A stretch of 64,000 nucleotides of DNA from Prosthecobacter algae (lineage in GTDB: Bacteria > Verrucomicrobiota > Verrucomicrobiia > Verrucomicrobiales > Verrucomicrobiaceae). Below, piece after piece: positions 1-7,104 of the stretch; position 1 is the first letter of the stretch, and each line of letters opens with the position of its first letter. The position numbers were made by a program, and so were the translations under genes. Location: the NCBI RefSeq assembly GCF_039542385.1, contig NZ_BAABIA010000009.1:1-64000 (forward strand), given 5' to 3'. The notes beneath the pieces are model-generated. The model had not been told where the DNA came from and ran no database searches. It saw only the letters and a program-made list of their open reading frames with translations.

Positions 1-2
1 AC

Positions 3-545
3 TTCAAGGAGGATGCGATCATCATGCTCGATGACGACATCAGTGCGTGCGTCTGCATGGTATCGCTCCGCTGCCGCAAGCTGTCCGTGGAGGAAACGCT
101 GCAAATGCTCAGCAACTCGGCCTACAACGCGCGTGGAGCCGGAGCACGTTTGTTTGGCTGGCATCAACGCAGTGATCCGCGCCTGCTGCAACGCAATGAT
201 CCCTTTGGCGTGAACCATTGGGTTGGAGGAGCGGTGGGTGTGGTGCGCGATGCTGAAGGTGGAGTGCCGGTTTGGGATGAACTACTCAAGTGCAAGTGCG
301 ACATCGACGCCTCGCTCCAGGAGCTTCTCGACAATCGCCTGGTGTGGAATGAAGCGCGGTTCTGCTTCGTGCAGGAGCGCGACAAGAACCTGGGCGGCAA
401 CTCGCTGTTCCGCAGTGCGGAGCGCATCGCCACTGAGAAGCGGCACCTCAAACGCAAGTGGAAGGCCCACATCGACTTCGGTGACTACAAGAGTCAGGAG
501 CGCGTCTCGATGAGCGCCCCACGCCGCCAAAGCATTGCCCTGTGA
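3..545 (+). CDS. Partial glycosyltransferase-like protein (TET-associated/GREB1-like?), 5' end outside window
   Basis: The reading frame is open to the left edge of the window, so the N terminus is missing; an internal ATG at 24 is unlikely to be the true start. About 180 residues are visible. The first visible segment is hydrophobic and runs straight into IIMLDDDIS, which resembles the DxD metal/nucleotide-sugar site of GT-A glycosyltransferases. Further on there is a GVNHWVGGAVG segment and a C-terminal stretch (GGNSLFRSAERIATEKRHL) whose GG...R...E...L spacing resembles phage glycosyltransferases linked to modified-base systems. That assignment comes from pattern memory and is uncertain. 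The next gene starts about 110 bp downstream behind the repeated upstream element. It could instead be another phage-type GT-A protein of unknown substrate. Confidence 0.5.
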   Translation, partial: FKEDAIIMLDDDISACVCMVSLRCRKLSVEETLQMLSNSAYNARGAGARLFGWHQRSDPRLLQRNDPFGVNHWVGGAVGVVRDAEGGVPVWDELLKCKCDIDASLQELLDNRLVWNEARFCFVQERDKNLGGNSLFRSAERIATEKRHLKRKWKAHIDFGDYKSQERVSMSAPRRQSIAL

Positions 546-603
546 CGACGCACCCCAAGGCACCTCCCAAACCCTGCGACCTAACCAAACCCCACGGCAT
601 CAT

Positions 604-648
604 TTGGTGATGCAAACGGATGGAACCCCGAAGCCACGGTGACGAGGG
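604..648 (+). promoter_or_regulatory. 45-bp repeated upstream element, degenerate copy A
   Basis: This is a diverged copy of the element seen at 1459, 2465 and 6680. It keeps the left box (TGGTGATGCAAACGG) and the right box (CACGGTGACGAGG) at exactly the same spacing, while the middle differs. It ends 8 bp before the ATG at 657, the same distance as copy D from its gene. Confidence 0.55.
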
Positions 649-656
649 CTTCCTCC

Positions 657-1241
657 ATGGACCTCCCAGATCTCTTTCCCGCCAACCCCATGCAACTGCG
701 CACGATTCGTCATTATAACTTCAGCGAGGTATCTTCTGCCATGCAGAAAGCCATCCGCCGTGGTGACGCGGCGTTGGCGGGTTACTGGGCGCTAGAACTG
801 TGGAGCAGCGGCTTTGGCAAGTATGTGTGGAAGCGCCTGCTCACCATCAGCGCAGAAGATTGCTGGGGTATCCTGACTCAGGAGGTTAAGGCGCTGCATG
901 ACAGCTACCTCGTCATCAACGACGGCATCCCGCCGAAGCAGGCCAAGGGCCGCATCTTCATCAGCAAGGCAGTCATCCTGCTGTGCCTGTCGAAGAAGAG
1001 CCGCGATCCCGATCATCTGCAAAATTTCGTCTATGACCAGACGGCGGGGCTTGATCCTGACACGCTTGCGCTGGAGTTGCGCAGCAGTGGTGAGTATGTC
1101 GCCATCCCTGAATATGCGTATGATTGCCACACGCGGGAGGGCAAGAAGCGCGGCAAGACCAAAGCGGACTTCTTCAAAGCGGAGCAGGCGGCACTGGAGC
1201 CGTTGCAGCCCGGCCTGTTTGATCATCTTATCGACGAGTGA
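657..1241 (+). CDS. RarA/MgsA C-terminal-domain-like protein
   Basis: A 194-residue protein. A GTG at 639 would extend it in frame, but ATG 657 directly follows the repeated element and gives a compact start. The middle (SSAMQKAIRRGD..., then WKRLLTISAEDCWG, then ISKAVILLCLSKKSRD) follows the helical pattern of the C-terminal domain of RarA/MgsA replication-associated AAA+ ATPases, in which a KS.RGSD..AA.YW...I..EDxG pattern precedes a QA..YLA..PKS segment. The C-terminal IPEYAYDCHTREGKKRG segment is typical of stand-alone relatives in mobile elements. There is no AAA+ domain in this gene, but a clamp-loader-like AAA+ protein is encoded at 4991. The family match is inferred by eye. Confidence 0.5.
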   Translation: MDLPDLFPANPMQLRTIRHYNFSEVSSAMQKAIRRGDAALAGYWALELWSSGFGKYVWKRLLTISAEDCWGILTQEVKALHDSYLVINDGIPPKQAKGRIFISKAVILLCLSKKSRDPDHLQNFVYDQTAGLDPDTLALELRSSGEYVAIPEYAYDCHTREGKKRGKTKADFFKAEQAALEPLQPGLFDHLIDE

Positions 1242-1458
1242 GTTTTCGCGAAGGTCGCATCAAGGCAGGCTGATAATCTCAACAAGTGCATGTGAGGCTG
1301 GGCCATACAGCCATACCTTGCGGAGCGGTCCCCATCGTAAAACGCTTCCTACGCGCCTTCACAAGGTCCTGCTGATGCGGGGTGTTGTTGGTTGGAACTG
1401 AGTGTCGTTCAAATGGTGCCAATCATGGATGGACAACGGTGTTCTGCGTCTCCGCCAC
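1242..1458. other. Intergenic stretch without a recognised gene
   Basis: Together with the 45-bp element and the short leader ORF that follow, this makes about 305 bases between the RarA-like gene and the DNA ligase gene. I see no convincing coding frame, RNA gene or terminator hairpin here. It probably holds the promoter for the ligase transcript. Confidence 0.5.
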
Positions 1459-1503
1459 ATGGTGATCAAATCGGTGCGACACACGCGGTCATGGTGACGA
1501 GGC
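1459..1503 (+). promoter_or_regulatory. 45-bp repeated upstream element, copy B
   Basis: This copy is nearly identical to those at 2465 and 6680. The left box is TGGTGATCAAATCGG, the middle GTGCGACACACG is shared, and the right box is ATGGTGACGAGGC. It lies 43 bp upstream of the ligase ATG. The GTG inside the right box opens a 20-codon leader ORF that ends on the ligase start. Confidence 0.75.
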
Positions 1504-1556
1504 CGGAGGGAACCCAGCCCAGCGCTGGTCAACAAGCCACTCCTCCATGTCCATGA
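1494..1556 (+). CDS. Possible 20-residue leader peptide upstream of DNA ligase
   Basis: The frame starts at the GTG of the repeated element and encodes MTRPEGTQPSAGQQATPPCP. Its TGA stop overlaps an ATG at 1553 (ATGA), which is the second in-frame Met of the ligase. This geometry would allow translational coupling. Nothing else supports its expression, so it may be accidental. Confidence 0.25.
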   Translation: MTRPEGTQPSAGQQATPPCP

Positions 1557-2452
1557 ACACTACCGCCTCATCACCCATCACCAAGCCCATGCTCGCCGAC
1601 AAGTGCGAGCGTCTCCATGCCCTCTCCTTCCCCCTGCTGGCCACGCCCAAGCTCGACGGTATCCGCTGTCTCAAGATCAATGGCCGCGCCCTGACACGCA
1701 GCTTCAAGCCGGTGTCCAATCGTTTCATCCGTGAGTGGATCGAAGCCAACCTGCCTGATGGGTTGGACGGCGAGTTGATCGTCAAAGGCACCACCTTCAA
1801 CGAAACCGCCGGGCATGTGGGCCGCGAGAGTGGTGAGCCTGACTTCACCTTCGCTGTCTTCGACTATGTGAGCGATGGCATCGACGTACCTTATGCCTGT
1901 CGGATGAAGGAACTGGCGCGGCTGCCTGATTACCTGCGCGTTGATAAAGTGCTGCCTGAGGAGATCCATTCACTCGATGACCTCATGGCCTATGAAGAGC
2001 GCTGCGTGAGTGAGGGTTATGAAGGTGTCATGATCCGCACGCCGGGCTCACCCTACAAGTGTGGCCGCTCCACGGAGCGCGAGGGCTATCTGCTAAAGAT
2101 CAAGCGCTTCGAGGACGCGGAGGCCGTGGTGCTCGACACCTATGAAGGCATGAGCAATCACAACGCGGCTGAGAAGGATGCGTTTGGCCGCACCAAGCGC
2201 AGCATGGCGCAGTCCGGCATGGTCGGGCGCGGCGAACTCGGCGGCTTTATCGTCAAGCTTGTGGAGACGGGCATCGAGTTCCGGCTGGGTTACAACCATG
2301 TCGTCGGCGGAGTGGATCGAGTATCCCTCTGGCAGCAGCGTTCCTCTTTGTTGGGCCGCATGGTGAAGTTCAAGCACCAACCCAGCGGCGCGAAGGAAGC
2401 GCCCAGGTTCCCGAAGTTCATCGGGTTCCGTGAGCAGTGGGACCTCTCATAA
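1547..2452 (+). CDS. ATP-dependent DNA ligase, phage type
   Basis: A 301-residue minimal ligase that would seal nicks using an enzyme-AMP intermediate. Motif I is KLDGIR, with the adenylated lysine at about residue 35. FAVFDYV (about 107) fits motif III, EGVMIR (about 160) motif IV and LLKIKRF (about 184) motif V. The C-terminal part, including GGVDRVSLW and MVKFKHQ, fits an OB-fold domain. The size matches T7-like and other mobile-element ligases and is much smaller than NAD-dependent LigA, the usual bacterial replicative ligase. The start may be ATG 1547 or ATG 1553; the latter would be coupled to the leader ORF. The gene probably belongs to the replication or repair functions of the element. 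Confidence 0.92.
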   Translation: MSMNTTASSPITKPMLADKCERLHALSFPLLATPKLDGIRCLKINGRALTRSFKPVSNRFIREWIEANLPDGLDGELIVKGTTFNETAGHVGRESGEPDFTFAVFDYVSDGIDVPYACRMKELARLPDYLRVDKVLPEEIHSLDDLMAYEERCVSEGYEGVMIRTPGSPYKCGRSTEREGYLLKIKRFEDAEAVVLDTYEGMSNHNAAEKDAFGRTKRSMAQSGMVGRGELGGFIVKLVETGIEFRLGYNHVVGGVDRVSLWQQRSSLLGRMVKFKHQPSGAKEAPRFPKFIGFREQWDLS

Positions 2453-2464
2453 GCGGTCTTTAAA

Positions 2465-2509
2465 ATGGTGATCAAAACGGTGCGACACACGCGACCACGG
2501 TGACGAGGC
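2465..2509 (+). promoter_or_regulatory. 45-bp repeated upstream element, copy C
   Basis: The left box is TGGTGATCAAAACGG, the middle is GTGCGACACACGCG and the right box is CACGGTGACGAGGC. It begins only 12 bp after the ligase stop codon and lies 47 bp upstream of the amidoligase ATG. The short distance argues for a promoter or RNA element that is separately useful for each gene. Confidence 0.75.
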
Positions 2510-2556
2510 CAAGGGGTGCCCTGCATGGGGCCAGCCACCCGCATCCATTCCTCCAC

Positions 2557-3519
2557 ATGAAACCTGCCGATCCCAAAGCCGCCCTCATCCAGTGGGGCAT
2601 CGAACTGGAAACCCGCCTTCCTGTCACCAGTCAGGTGTCAGTGGGCAGTTACCACGCCGGGTATCCGGTCACCACTGGCATCACCCTGGCCGGTGCTCGC
2701 AGCAATGCTCCAGCCTTCCATGCTGACACTTGGAAAGCCGAGCGCGATGGCTCCATCCGCTGCGACGCCGGGCAGATGCCCTGCGAATTTGTCTCACCCA
2801 TCCTCCATGGCGAGCATGGCGTGGATCATTTGATCGCCTTCGTTGAATGGCTCAACGCCCTCGGTGCTACGGTGGATCGCTCCTGCGGCTGCCACATCAC
2901 CGTGGGCATTGAGTCCATCATCGGCACTTCCGACACGAAAGCGGTGAGCGAGTTCATCCGCAAACTCGCCCACATTGCCCGCTGGCACGCTCGCAGCCTT
3001 TACGGCCAGACCGGGACGGACCGCCATCTCAACCACTACAGCCACCCGCTCTATGAGCAGACTGCCGACCACATGCGCAAGCTTGTCACCTGCGAGGAAG
3101 AGCGGGTCAAAGCCGAGTGCGCCGAGCAGTGCGGGCGCGGCATGGTGAACTTTAGAAAAGCGTTCAAGCGTGATCGCAACGGACGCTTCGTCGGGGTGGT
3201 GGAGTTCCGCGTCTTTGCCGGCACGCTGAACATCGAAAAGATACTGCATCACCTCGCCAGTGTGCTTGGCCTGTGTCGCCGCGCCCACGAGGTCCAATGC
3301 CTCGGCGGGTTCGGCAAGAACAAGATCCAAGCCAAGCGCACTGCCACGGCTTCTGATGGCCTGAGATTCCTCTGGGACTACCTCGGGTGGACCGGCAGTG
3401 CGCGTCCTGTCGCCCTCGGCCTCTTCGGCAAGCTGCACTCGGAGTTCCGCCACTACCGCAAGAGCGCGCAGCGGCTCTGCCAGCAGTTCGATAGCCGCTA
3501 CCCCGACGCGAACCTCTAA
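2557..3519 (+). CDS. Amidoligase_2-family enzyme (COOH-NH2 ligase)
   Basis: A 320-residue protein, predicted to form amide bonds between a carboxylate and an amine using ATP, on a glutamine-synthetase-like catalytic fold. The motifs are GIELE near the N terminus (about 14-18), DGSIRCDAGQMPCEFVSPI, CGCHITVG (about 109) and VEFRVFAGTLN (about 217), in the order expected for the phage and prokaryotic amidoligase family. ATG 2557 is chosen because GIELE then sits close to the N terminus; an in-frame GTG at 2500 lies inside the repeated element. The next gene is a class II glutamine amidotransferase, which could supply ammonia. The substrate is unknown and may be a peptide, a protein or a modified nucleotide. 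Confidence 0.78.
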   Translation: MKPADPKAALIQWGIELETRLPVTSQVSVGSYHAGYPVTTGITLAGARSNAPAFHADTWKAERDGSIRCDAGQMPCEFVSPILHGEHGVDHLIAFVEWLNALGATVDRSCGCHITVGIESIIGTSDTKAVSEFIRKLAHIARWHARSLYGQTGTDRHLNHYSHPLYEQTADHMRKLVTCEEERVKAECAEQCGRGMVNFRKAFKRDRNGRFVGVVEFRVFAGTLNIEKILHHLASVLGLCRRAHEVQCLGGFGKNKIQAKRTATASDGLRFLWDYLGWTGSARPVALGLFGKLHSEFRHYRKSAQRLCQQFDSRYPDANL

Positions 3520-3597
3520 GCCTTTGCCCAAGTTATACGCAGTCTGCGGATAGCCGGGCCAAACCCAAGAACAACGAACCCAAGAAACGAACCTGAT

Positions 3598-4230
3598 ATG
3601 TGTGTGATCCTGATTTGTCCTGAAACTGTGCGCCCGAAGCCCGAGGTGGTGTATGCCTGTCATGAAGCCAACCCGCACGGCGCGGGCGTGGCATGGCGGG
3701 AAGGTGGCCGCGTGCGCTGGCAGAAGAACCTCAGCACTGGCGAACTCGTGACCTTGCTCAAGAAGCTGGAGGGCGAAGTGGTCATCCACTTCCGCTGGGC
3801 CAGTGTGGGCGGGGTGGATGGACGGCTGTGTCATCCATTCCCCATCACTCCGAAGGCCAGCGTGAGCCTCTCGGGCATGGCCGGGAGCGTGCTGTTCCAC
3901 AACGGCACTTGGAGCGGGTATGTGGATGCCCTGATGCGGCTGGAGCAGCATCGCAAGGAGCCGCTGCCGGCCTCTCCGATGAGCGACACCCGAGCGGCGG
4001 CTCTCGTGGTCCACACCACCGGCCCTGAGGCGCTGCACAAGCTGCCAGGGCGCTGGGTGTGGATGAATGCGCAGGAGACGCGGCTCTACGGAGCTTGGGA
4101 GGAGTGGCGGGGGATGCAGGTGAGCAACACGCACTTCGTCCCGCGCCTGCGCGCCGCCCAGTCCCGGCGTCACCACGCCAAGACCACCGATCACCGCCCC
4201 CTGGGCCAGTCCTGCCTTTTTGCCTGCTAA
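3598..4230 (+). CDS. Class II glutamine amidotransferase-like (Ntn hydrolase)
   Basis: A 210-residue protein starting Met-Cys, so removal of Met would expose Cys as the nucleophile used by class II glutaminase domains. ANPHGAGVAW, a WASVGGVDGRLCHPFPI segment and LFHNGTW match the GAT-II pattern of a central arginine/histidine region and a HNGxW glutamine-binding motif. In place of the usual R-x-A-T-x-G segment the protein has FRWASVGG. It probably releases ammonia for the neighbouring amidoligase. The start is preceded directly by the AACCTGATA leader seen before two other genes here, with no Shine-Dalgarno sequence. The C-terminal 35 residues are basic and look disordered. Confidence 0.75.
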   Translation: MCVILICPETVRPKPEVVYACHEANPHGAGVAWREGGRVRWQKNLSTGELVTLLKKLEGEVVIHFRWASVGGVDGRLCHPFPITPKASVSLSGMAGSVLFHNGTWSGYVDALMRLEQHRKEPLPASPMSDTRAAALVVHTTGPEALHKLPGRWVWMNAQETRLYGAWEEWRGMQVSNTHFVPRLRAAQSRRHHAKTTDHRPLGQSCLFAC

Positions 4231-4256
4231 CCCAAACTCAAACCTGATAACCCGAT

Positions 4257-4841
4257 ATGAAACTCTTCAAACTGATCGCCAGCCGAGCTGGCCAAGTGTT
4301 GTTCGATGACCGTGTGGAGGCCGACTCCCCGCGCGAAGCGCGTGAACAGATGAAAGCCCTGATGGGGCTCAACTCACTGACCGGGGTGGTGTATGCCATC
4401 ACGGAAATCCCCGTGGACCTCATTCAGAGCATCGTGGATGCGCGACTCGTCGAAGCCCTGCAACGTCTCAACGGTGGGCAAGCACCGGCCACGGTGGAGC
4501 AGATGCTCCGACCCATCGCCAGCGAAGCAGTCAGAGAACAACTCGCCAGCTTGCGCACCGTGCAGGCGGCAGAGGCTGCGCCACCACCCGCGCCGCAGCG
4601 GTTCGATGCCTTTGCCGGTGGAGCGGTGGCTGAACAGATCATTGGACAACCTGCCGCTGTCACGCCCAAGCCCGGGCGCAAGCGCACTAGCGTGACCACC
4701 GATGGCACTGTGGTGGATTGGAAGGCGGTGAAGCGGGTTTACCGCCGCACGGGTTCCATCAAGCAGACCGCCGCGCAGTTTAAGCTTTCGATTAACTCCG
4801 TGAAAGCACGCATCCGTCGGGAGGGCTGGACCCATGAGTGA
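4257..4841 (+). CDS. Hypothetical protein with C-terminal helix-turn-helix
   Basis: A 194-residue protein. Residues 1-85 form a compact alpha/beta-looking region, followed by a Pro/Ala-rich linker (about 100-145) and a C-terminal DNA-binding-like segment. That last segment (VKRVYRRTGSIKQTAAQFKL, then SINSVKARIRREGW) has the spacing of a homeodomain-like HTH as in transposases and phage regulators. The leader contains AACCTGATA 8 bp before the ATG. The stop overlaps the next small gene by 8 bp (ATGAGTGA), so the two are probably co-translated. The role is unknown, possibly a regulator of this cluster. Confidence 0.7.
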   Translation: MKLFKLIASRAGQVLFDDRVEADSPREAREQMKALMGLNSLTGVVYAITEIPVDLIQSIVDARLVEALQRLNGGQAPATVEQMLRPIASEAVREQLASLRTVQAAEAAPPPAPQRFDAFAGGAVAEQIIGQPAAVTPKPGRKRTSVTTDGTVVDWKAVKRVYRRTGSIKQTAAQFKLSINSVKARIRREGWTHE

Positions 4842-5010
4842 TCGGCTCACCATCACCAAGTATGGCACGCGCTACTGGGCCGTGTGGATCGACGGGCAGT
4901 TGCTCGCCGTCACGCTCTACAAGAAGGGCGCACGGTCGGTGGCCTCCGCGATTACGACGCTTTCCACGACTCATGGAAAGGAGGTCCATCATGGCATCCA
5001 AGGCGCGTGA
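4834..5010 (+). CDS. Small conserved mobile-element protein (58 aa)
   Basis: This encodes a 58-residue protein beginning MSDRLTITKYGTRYWAVWID and continuing LLAVTLYKKGARSV. The two beta-strand-like segments followed by YKKGA resemble short proteins found widely in phages and integrative elements. The gene starts inside the preceding gene and its 3' end overlaps the AAA+ ATPase start by 20 bp, a typical compact operon arrangement. Function unknown. Confidence 0.65.
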   Translation: MSDRLTITKYGTRYWAVWIDGQLLAVTLYKKGARSVASAITTLSTTHGKEVHHGIQGA

Positions 5011-5647
5011 ACGTGTTCTCAAACAAGCTCCGTTCTCCCCGATGAACTGGCGACCGCGCATAGCGGAGGATTTGATCGGCCAGGCCAAGCGTGTGGCGAT
5101 GGCGCAGGGGAGCAAGGCGAAGCGGCTCTCCAGTGATCCTTCGGCCACCATGAAGCTCCTGCTCTACGGTCCACCCGGTGTGGGCAAGACGAGCGTGGTG
5201 GAATTGGTGGCCTTGCAACTCGCTGGCACGCCTCTGTCCATTGAGGACTACAACGGGCGTGAGGTGACGGTGGATCTCGTGCGCGATTGGATGCGCCAGC
5301 TTCCTTATGGCAGCCTGTTCAGTTCATGGTCGGTCAAGATCGTTAATGAGCTGGATCGATGTTCCCGTGAAGCGCAGGACTTGTTGCTCACCTACCTGGA
5401 CCGATTGCCACCGGGCCGGGCGTTCCTCGGCACGAGCAACCTGCAGCTCGATCTGCTCACCGAGCGGTTCCAGACGCGGTTCCAGGCCATCAAGCTGCTG
5501 CCACCGACCACGGAGGAGCTGGCGGCGTTCCTGAGCGCTCATTGGGCTGTGCCATCTGTCACCGCCACGCAGATCGCCGTGGGCAGTGGTGGCTGTGTGC
5601 GGGCCGCCCTCGCCGATCTCGAATCCTATCTCGACCAGCAACCCTAA
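4991..5647 (+). CDS. AAA+ ATPase, clamp-loader/RarA-like
   Basis: A 218-residue protein. The start is ATG 4991, which has a good ribosome binding site (AAGGAGG about 8 bp upstream) inside the 58-aa gene; the frame extends further upstream without meaning. The Walker A motif GPPGVGKT lies at about 60-67. The Walker B position reads VKIVNELDR, with Glu-Leu-Asp where a DE pair is common. Sensor 1 is FLGTSN, followed by RFQTRFQAIKLLPPT, which fits an arginine-finger region. The architecture resembles clamp-loader small subunits or the N-terminal part of RarA/MgsA. A C-terminal RarA-like domain is encoded separately at 657-1241. Confidence 0.8.
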   Translation: MASKARERVLKQAPFSPMNWRPRIAEDLIGQAKRVAMAQGSKAKRLSSDPSATMKLLLYGPPGVGKTSVVELVALQLAGTPLSIEDYNGREVTVDLVRDWMRQLPYGSLFSSWSVKIVNELDRCSREAQDLLLTYLDRLPPGRAFLGTSNLQLDLLTERFQTRFQAIKLLPPTTEELAAFLSAHWAVPSVTATQIAVGSGGCVRAALADLESYLDQQP

Positions 5648-5674
5648 CCCCCGAACAAACCTACGCAACGCACC

Positions 5675-6082
5675 ATGAACAACATCCAGAGAATGATTGA
5701 ACGACACGGCGGCTTTGAAGCCGTGAAAACGGATTACCTGCGCCTTGAGAACCCGCCGTTCATGCGGCTGGTGATCGAGGTGATCGGCGGGCCGTATCCG
5801 AACCTCGCGTATGAGGTGAGCGTGGCGCACTATGGGGAGCAGAATGGCGATGCCATGCGTGATCCCGAGATCACTTTCCTGGTGGTGCCTTCAGCCGAGG
5901 GCACGACATGGACACCACTCACGTTCGAGAACAGCTACCTGGGGGCTTGGCAGGTCGTGGCCACAGTGACACCGCAGGGCTTTGTGAATGTGAAGGATGC
6001 GGCGCAGTTACGTGACCTGACAGACTTCGCCAGCCAGTGGGATCGTAATCTCAAGGCGCAGGGATTTTGCAAGCAGGAATGA
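5675..6082 (+). CDS. Hypothetical protein, DUF6908-like
   Basis: A 135-residue protein with an N-terminal helix, a beta-rich middle and the segment EQNGDAMRDPEITFLVVP, which resembles the conserved QxGDxMRDPExxF signature of a family found in integrative elements. The end is helical (LTDFASQWDRNLKAQGF). It follows the AAA+ gene by 27 bp and probably shares its transcript. The biochemical role of the family is not known to me. Confidence 0.65.
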   Translation: MNNIQRMIERHGGFEAVKTDYLRLENPPFMRLVIEVIGGPYPNLAYEVSVAHYGEQNGDAMRDPEITFLVVPSAEGTTWTPLTFENSYLGAWQVVATVTPQGFVNVKDAAQLRDLTDFASQWDRNLKAQGFCKQE

Positions 6083-6110
6083 TTGCTGGGGCAGACAGGT
6101 TGGAGTGCGC

Positions 6111-6662
6111 CTAACAAAGGTGCATCACCTCGATACAGCTAAGAAGATGACCCGCTGGACATGCGAGGCGGTCATGGATCGATCCTATGACCTCGCGTCC
6201 AGGTGGCACCACCAGCTCACCCGGCGAATAGAGGTGGCGGCAGGCGTGGTACCACACCTCAAAGTGTCCGGGTTCGATGACTCCCTTCAGGATAATAATC
6301 TCAATTCCTCTCCAGGCCGGAGGCAGCATGGTTGTCGCCTCGGCATCCCGATCTCTGCCACGAAGCCAGTCGAACAAGTCATGATCCAAAGTCGTCACTC
6401 GGCCATCGACGGCGTTGATCTTCAAATGTTCGTAAACCGCACGAGACAGATGCACCGTTTCAAAACAAAAGGTGCCAAACAAGTTGTCCTGCCCAGGCCA
6501 GAGCATCTGCTGGTAGGCGAGCCTTTGCGTGCATCGGGGCAGCTCGCCGACACTGAACTCCCGAAACTTGTCGGCCTGGCCTGTCTTGACCCAGTGTGGG
6601 ATGATCCGGAACATGGTGGAAGAGCATTGCGCTTTTGCGTCCGTGGCAAAGCCTTTTTTCAT
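6111..6662 (-). CDS. Hypothetical protein (183 aa) on opposite strand
   Basis: An isolated leftward gene between two rightward groups. The protein has the composition of a folded domain (FRIIPHWVKTGQADKFREF, FGTFCFETVHLSRAVYEHL, RGIEIIILKGVIEPGHFEVW) and ends in a Cys-containing helix. A + strand frame over the same bases is less protein-like, with runs of basic and Ser residues, so I favour the - strand. The start may be ATG 6662 or the Met about 16 codons later (MFRIIPHW). I do not recognise a family. Its 5' end lies 18 bp from repeated element copy D, pointing the other way. Confidence 0.5.
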   Translation of the reverse strand: MKKGFATDAKAQCSSTMFRIIPHWVKTGQADKFREFSVGELPRCTQRLAYQQMLWPGQDNLFGTFCFETVHLSRAVYEHLKINAVDGRVTTLDHDLFDWLRGRDRDAEATTMLPPAWRGIEIIILKGVIEPGHFEVWYHACRHLYSPGELVVPPGREVIGSIHDRLACPAGHLLSCIEVMHLC

Positions 6663-6679
6663 CCAGTGATGATTGGAAA

Positions 6680-6724
6680 ATGGTGATCAAAACGGTGCGA
6701 CATACGAAGGCATGGTGACGAGGC
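6680..6724 (+). promoter_or_regulatory. 45-bp repeated upstream element, copy D
   Basis: The left box is TGGTGATCAAAACGG, the middle is GTGCGACATACGAAGG and the right box is CATGGTGACGAGGC. It ends 8 bp before the ATG at 6733, and those 8 bp (AGGAGGGC) form a strong Shine-Dalgarno sequence. Confidence 0.75.
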
Positions 6725-6732
6725 AGGAGGGC

Positions 6733-6984
6733 ATGAGCACGCCCCTCAACAAGTATCACACCCTGCTGTTCATCAACGGGTCACAGGTCGGTGACAATGC
6801 CACGTTTGCTGACTGGTTTGCCAGTGATGCAGACGCCATCGCCGGCGCACGCGGCTACTTCACCGCCGAAGGCTACCACGTCGAGTCTGTGACCGTCAGT
6901 CATGGCGAGGTGCTTCCGGCCAACCGCTTCACCCCCGCCTTGCATGGCCTGATGCTCACCGTGCGACTGACCACGCAGGCCTGA
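6733..6984 (+). CDS. Small hypothetical protein (83 aa)
   Basis: ATG 6733 is preceded by AGGAGG, a clear ribosome binding site; an upstream in-frame TTG at 6673 would translate through the repeated element and is rejected. The protein has a beta-alpha-beta look (YHTLLFINGSQVGD, ADAIAGARGYFTAEGY, VESVTVSHGEV, LMLTVRLTTQA). It is similar in style to small accessory proteins of phages and ICEs. Function unknown. Confidence 0.6.
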   Translation: MSTPLNKYHTLLFINGSQVGDNATFADWFASDADAIAGARGYFTAEGYHVESVTVSHGEVLPANRFTPALHGLMLTVRLTTQA

Positions 6985-6990
6985 CCTCCC

Positions 6991-7050
6991 ATGCCTTCCG
7001 ACGACCTCTTTGCCTGGATGGCGCTGACCGGCCTGCTGATCCTCACATGA
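6991..7050 (+). CDS. Very short hydrophobic ORF (19 aa), doubtful
   Basis: Six bases after the preceding stop, an ATG opens MPSDDLFAWMALTGLLILT, a short peptide with a hydrophobic C terminus. No Shine-Dalgarno sequence is visible. It could be a membrane microprotein or simply chance. Confidence 0.25.
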   Translation: MPSDDLFAWMALTGLLILT

Positions 7051-7104
7051 ATCATCCGCCACCTGCGGACCCCTAAAACCGAACCTAAACCTGATACCAC
7101 GACC

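Noticed and set aside
2794-4194. 466-codon open frame on the - strand
   Set aside because: It runs opposite the amidoligase and amidotransferase genes, both of which have family motifs; its own translation is His/Arg/Leu-rich and motif-free.
6105-6686. 193-codon open frame on the + strand
   Set aside because: It covers the same bases as the - strand gene at 6111-6662, which has a more protein-like composition; I kept the latter with moderate confidence.
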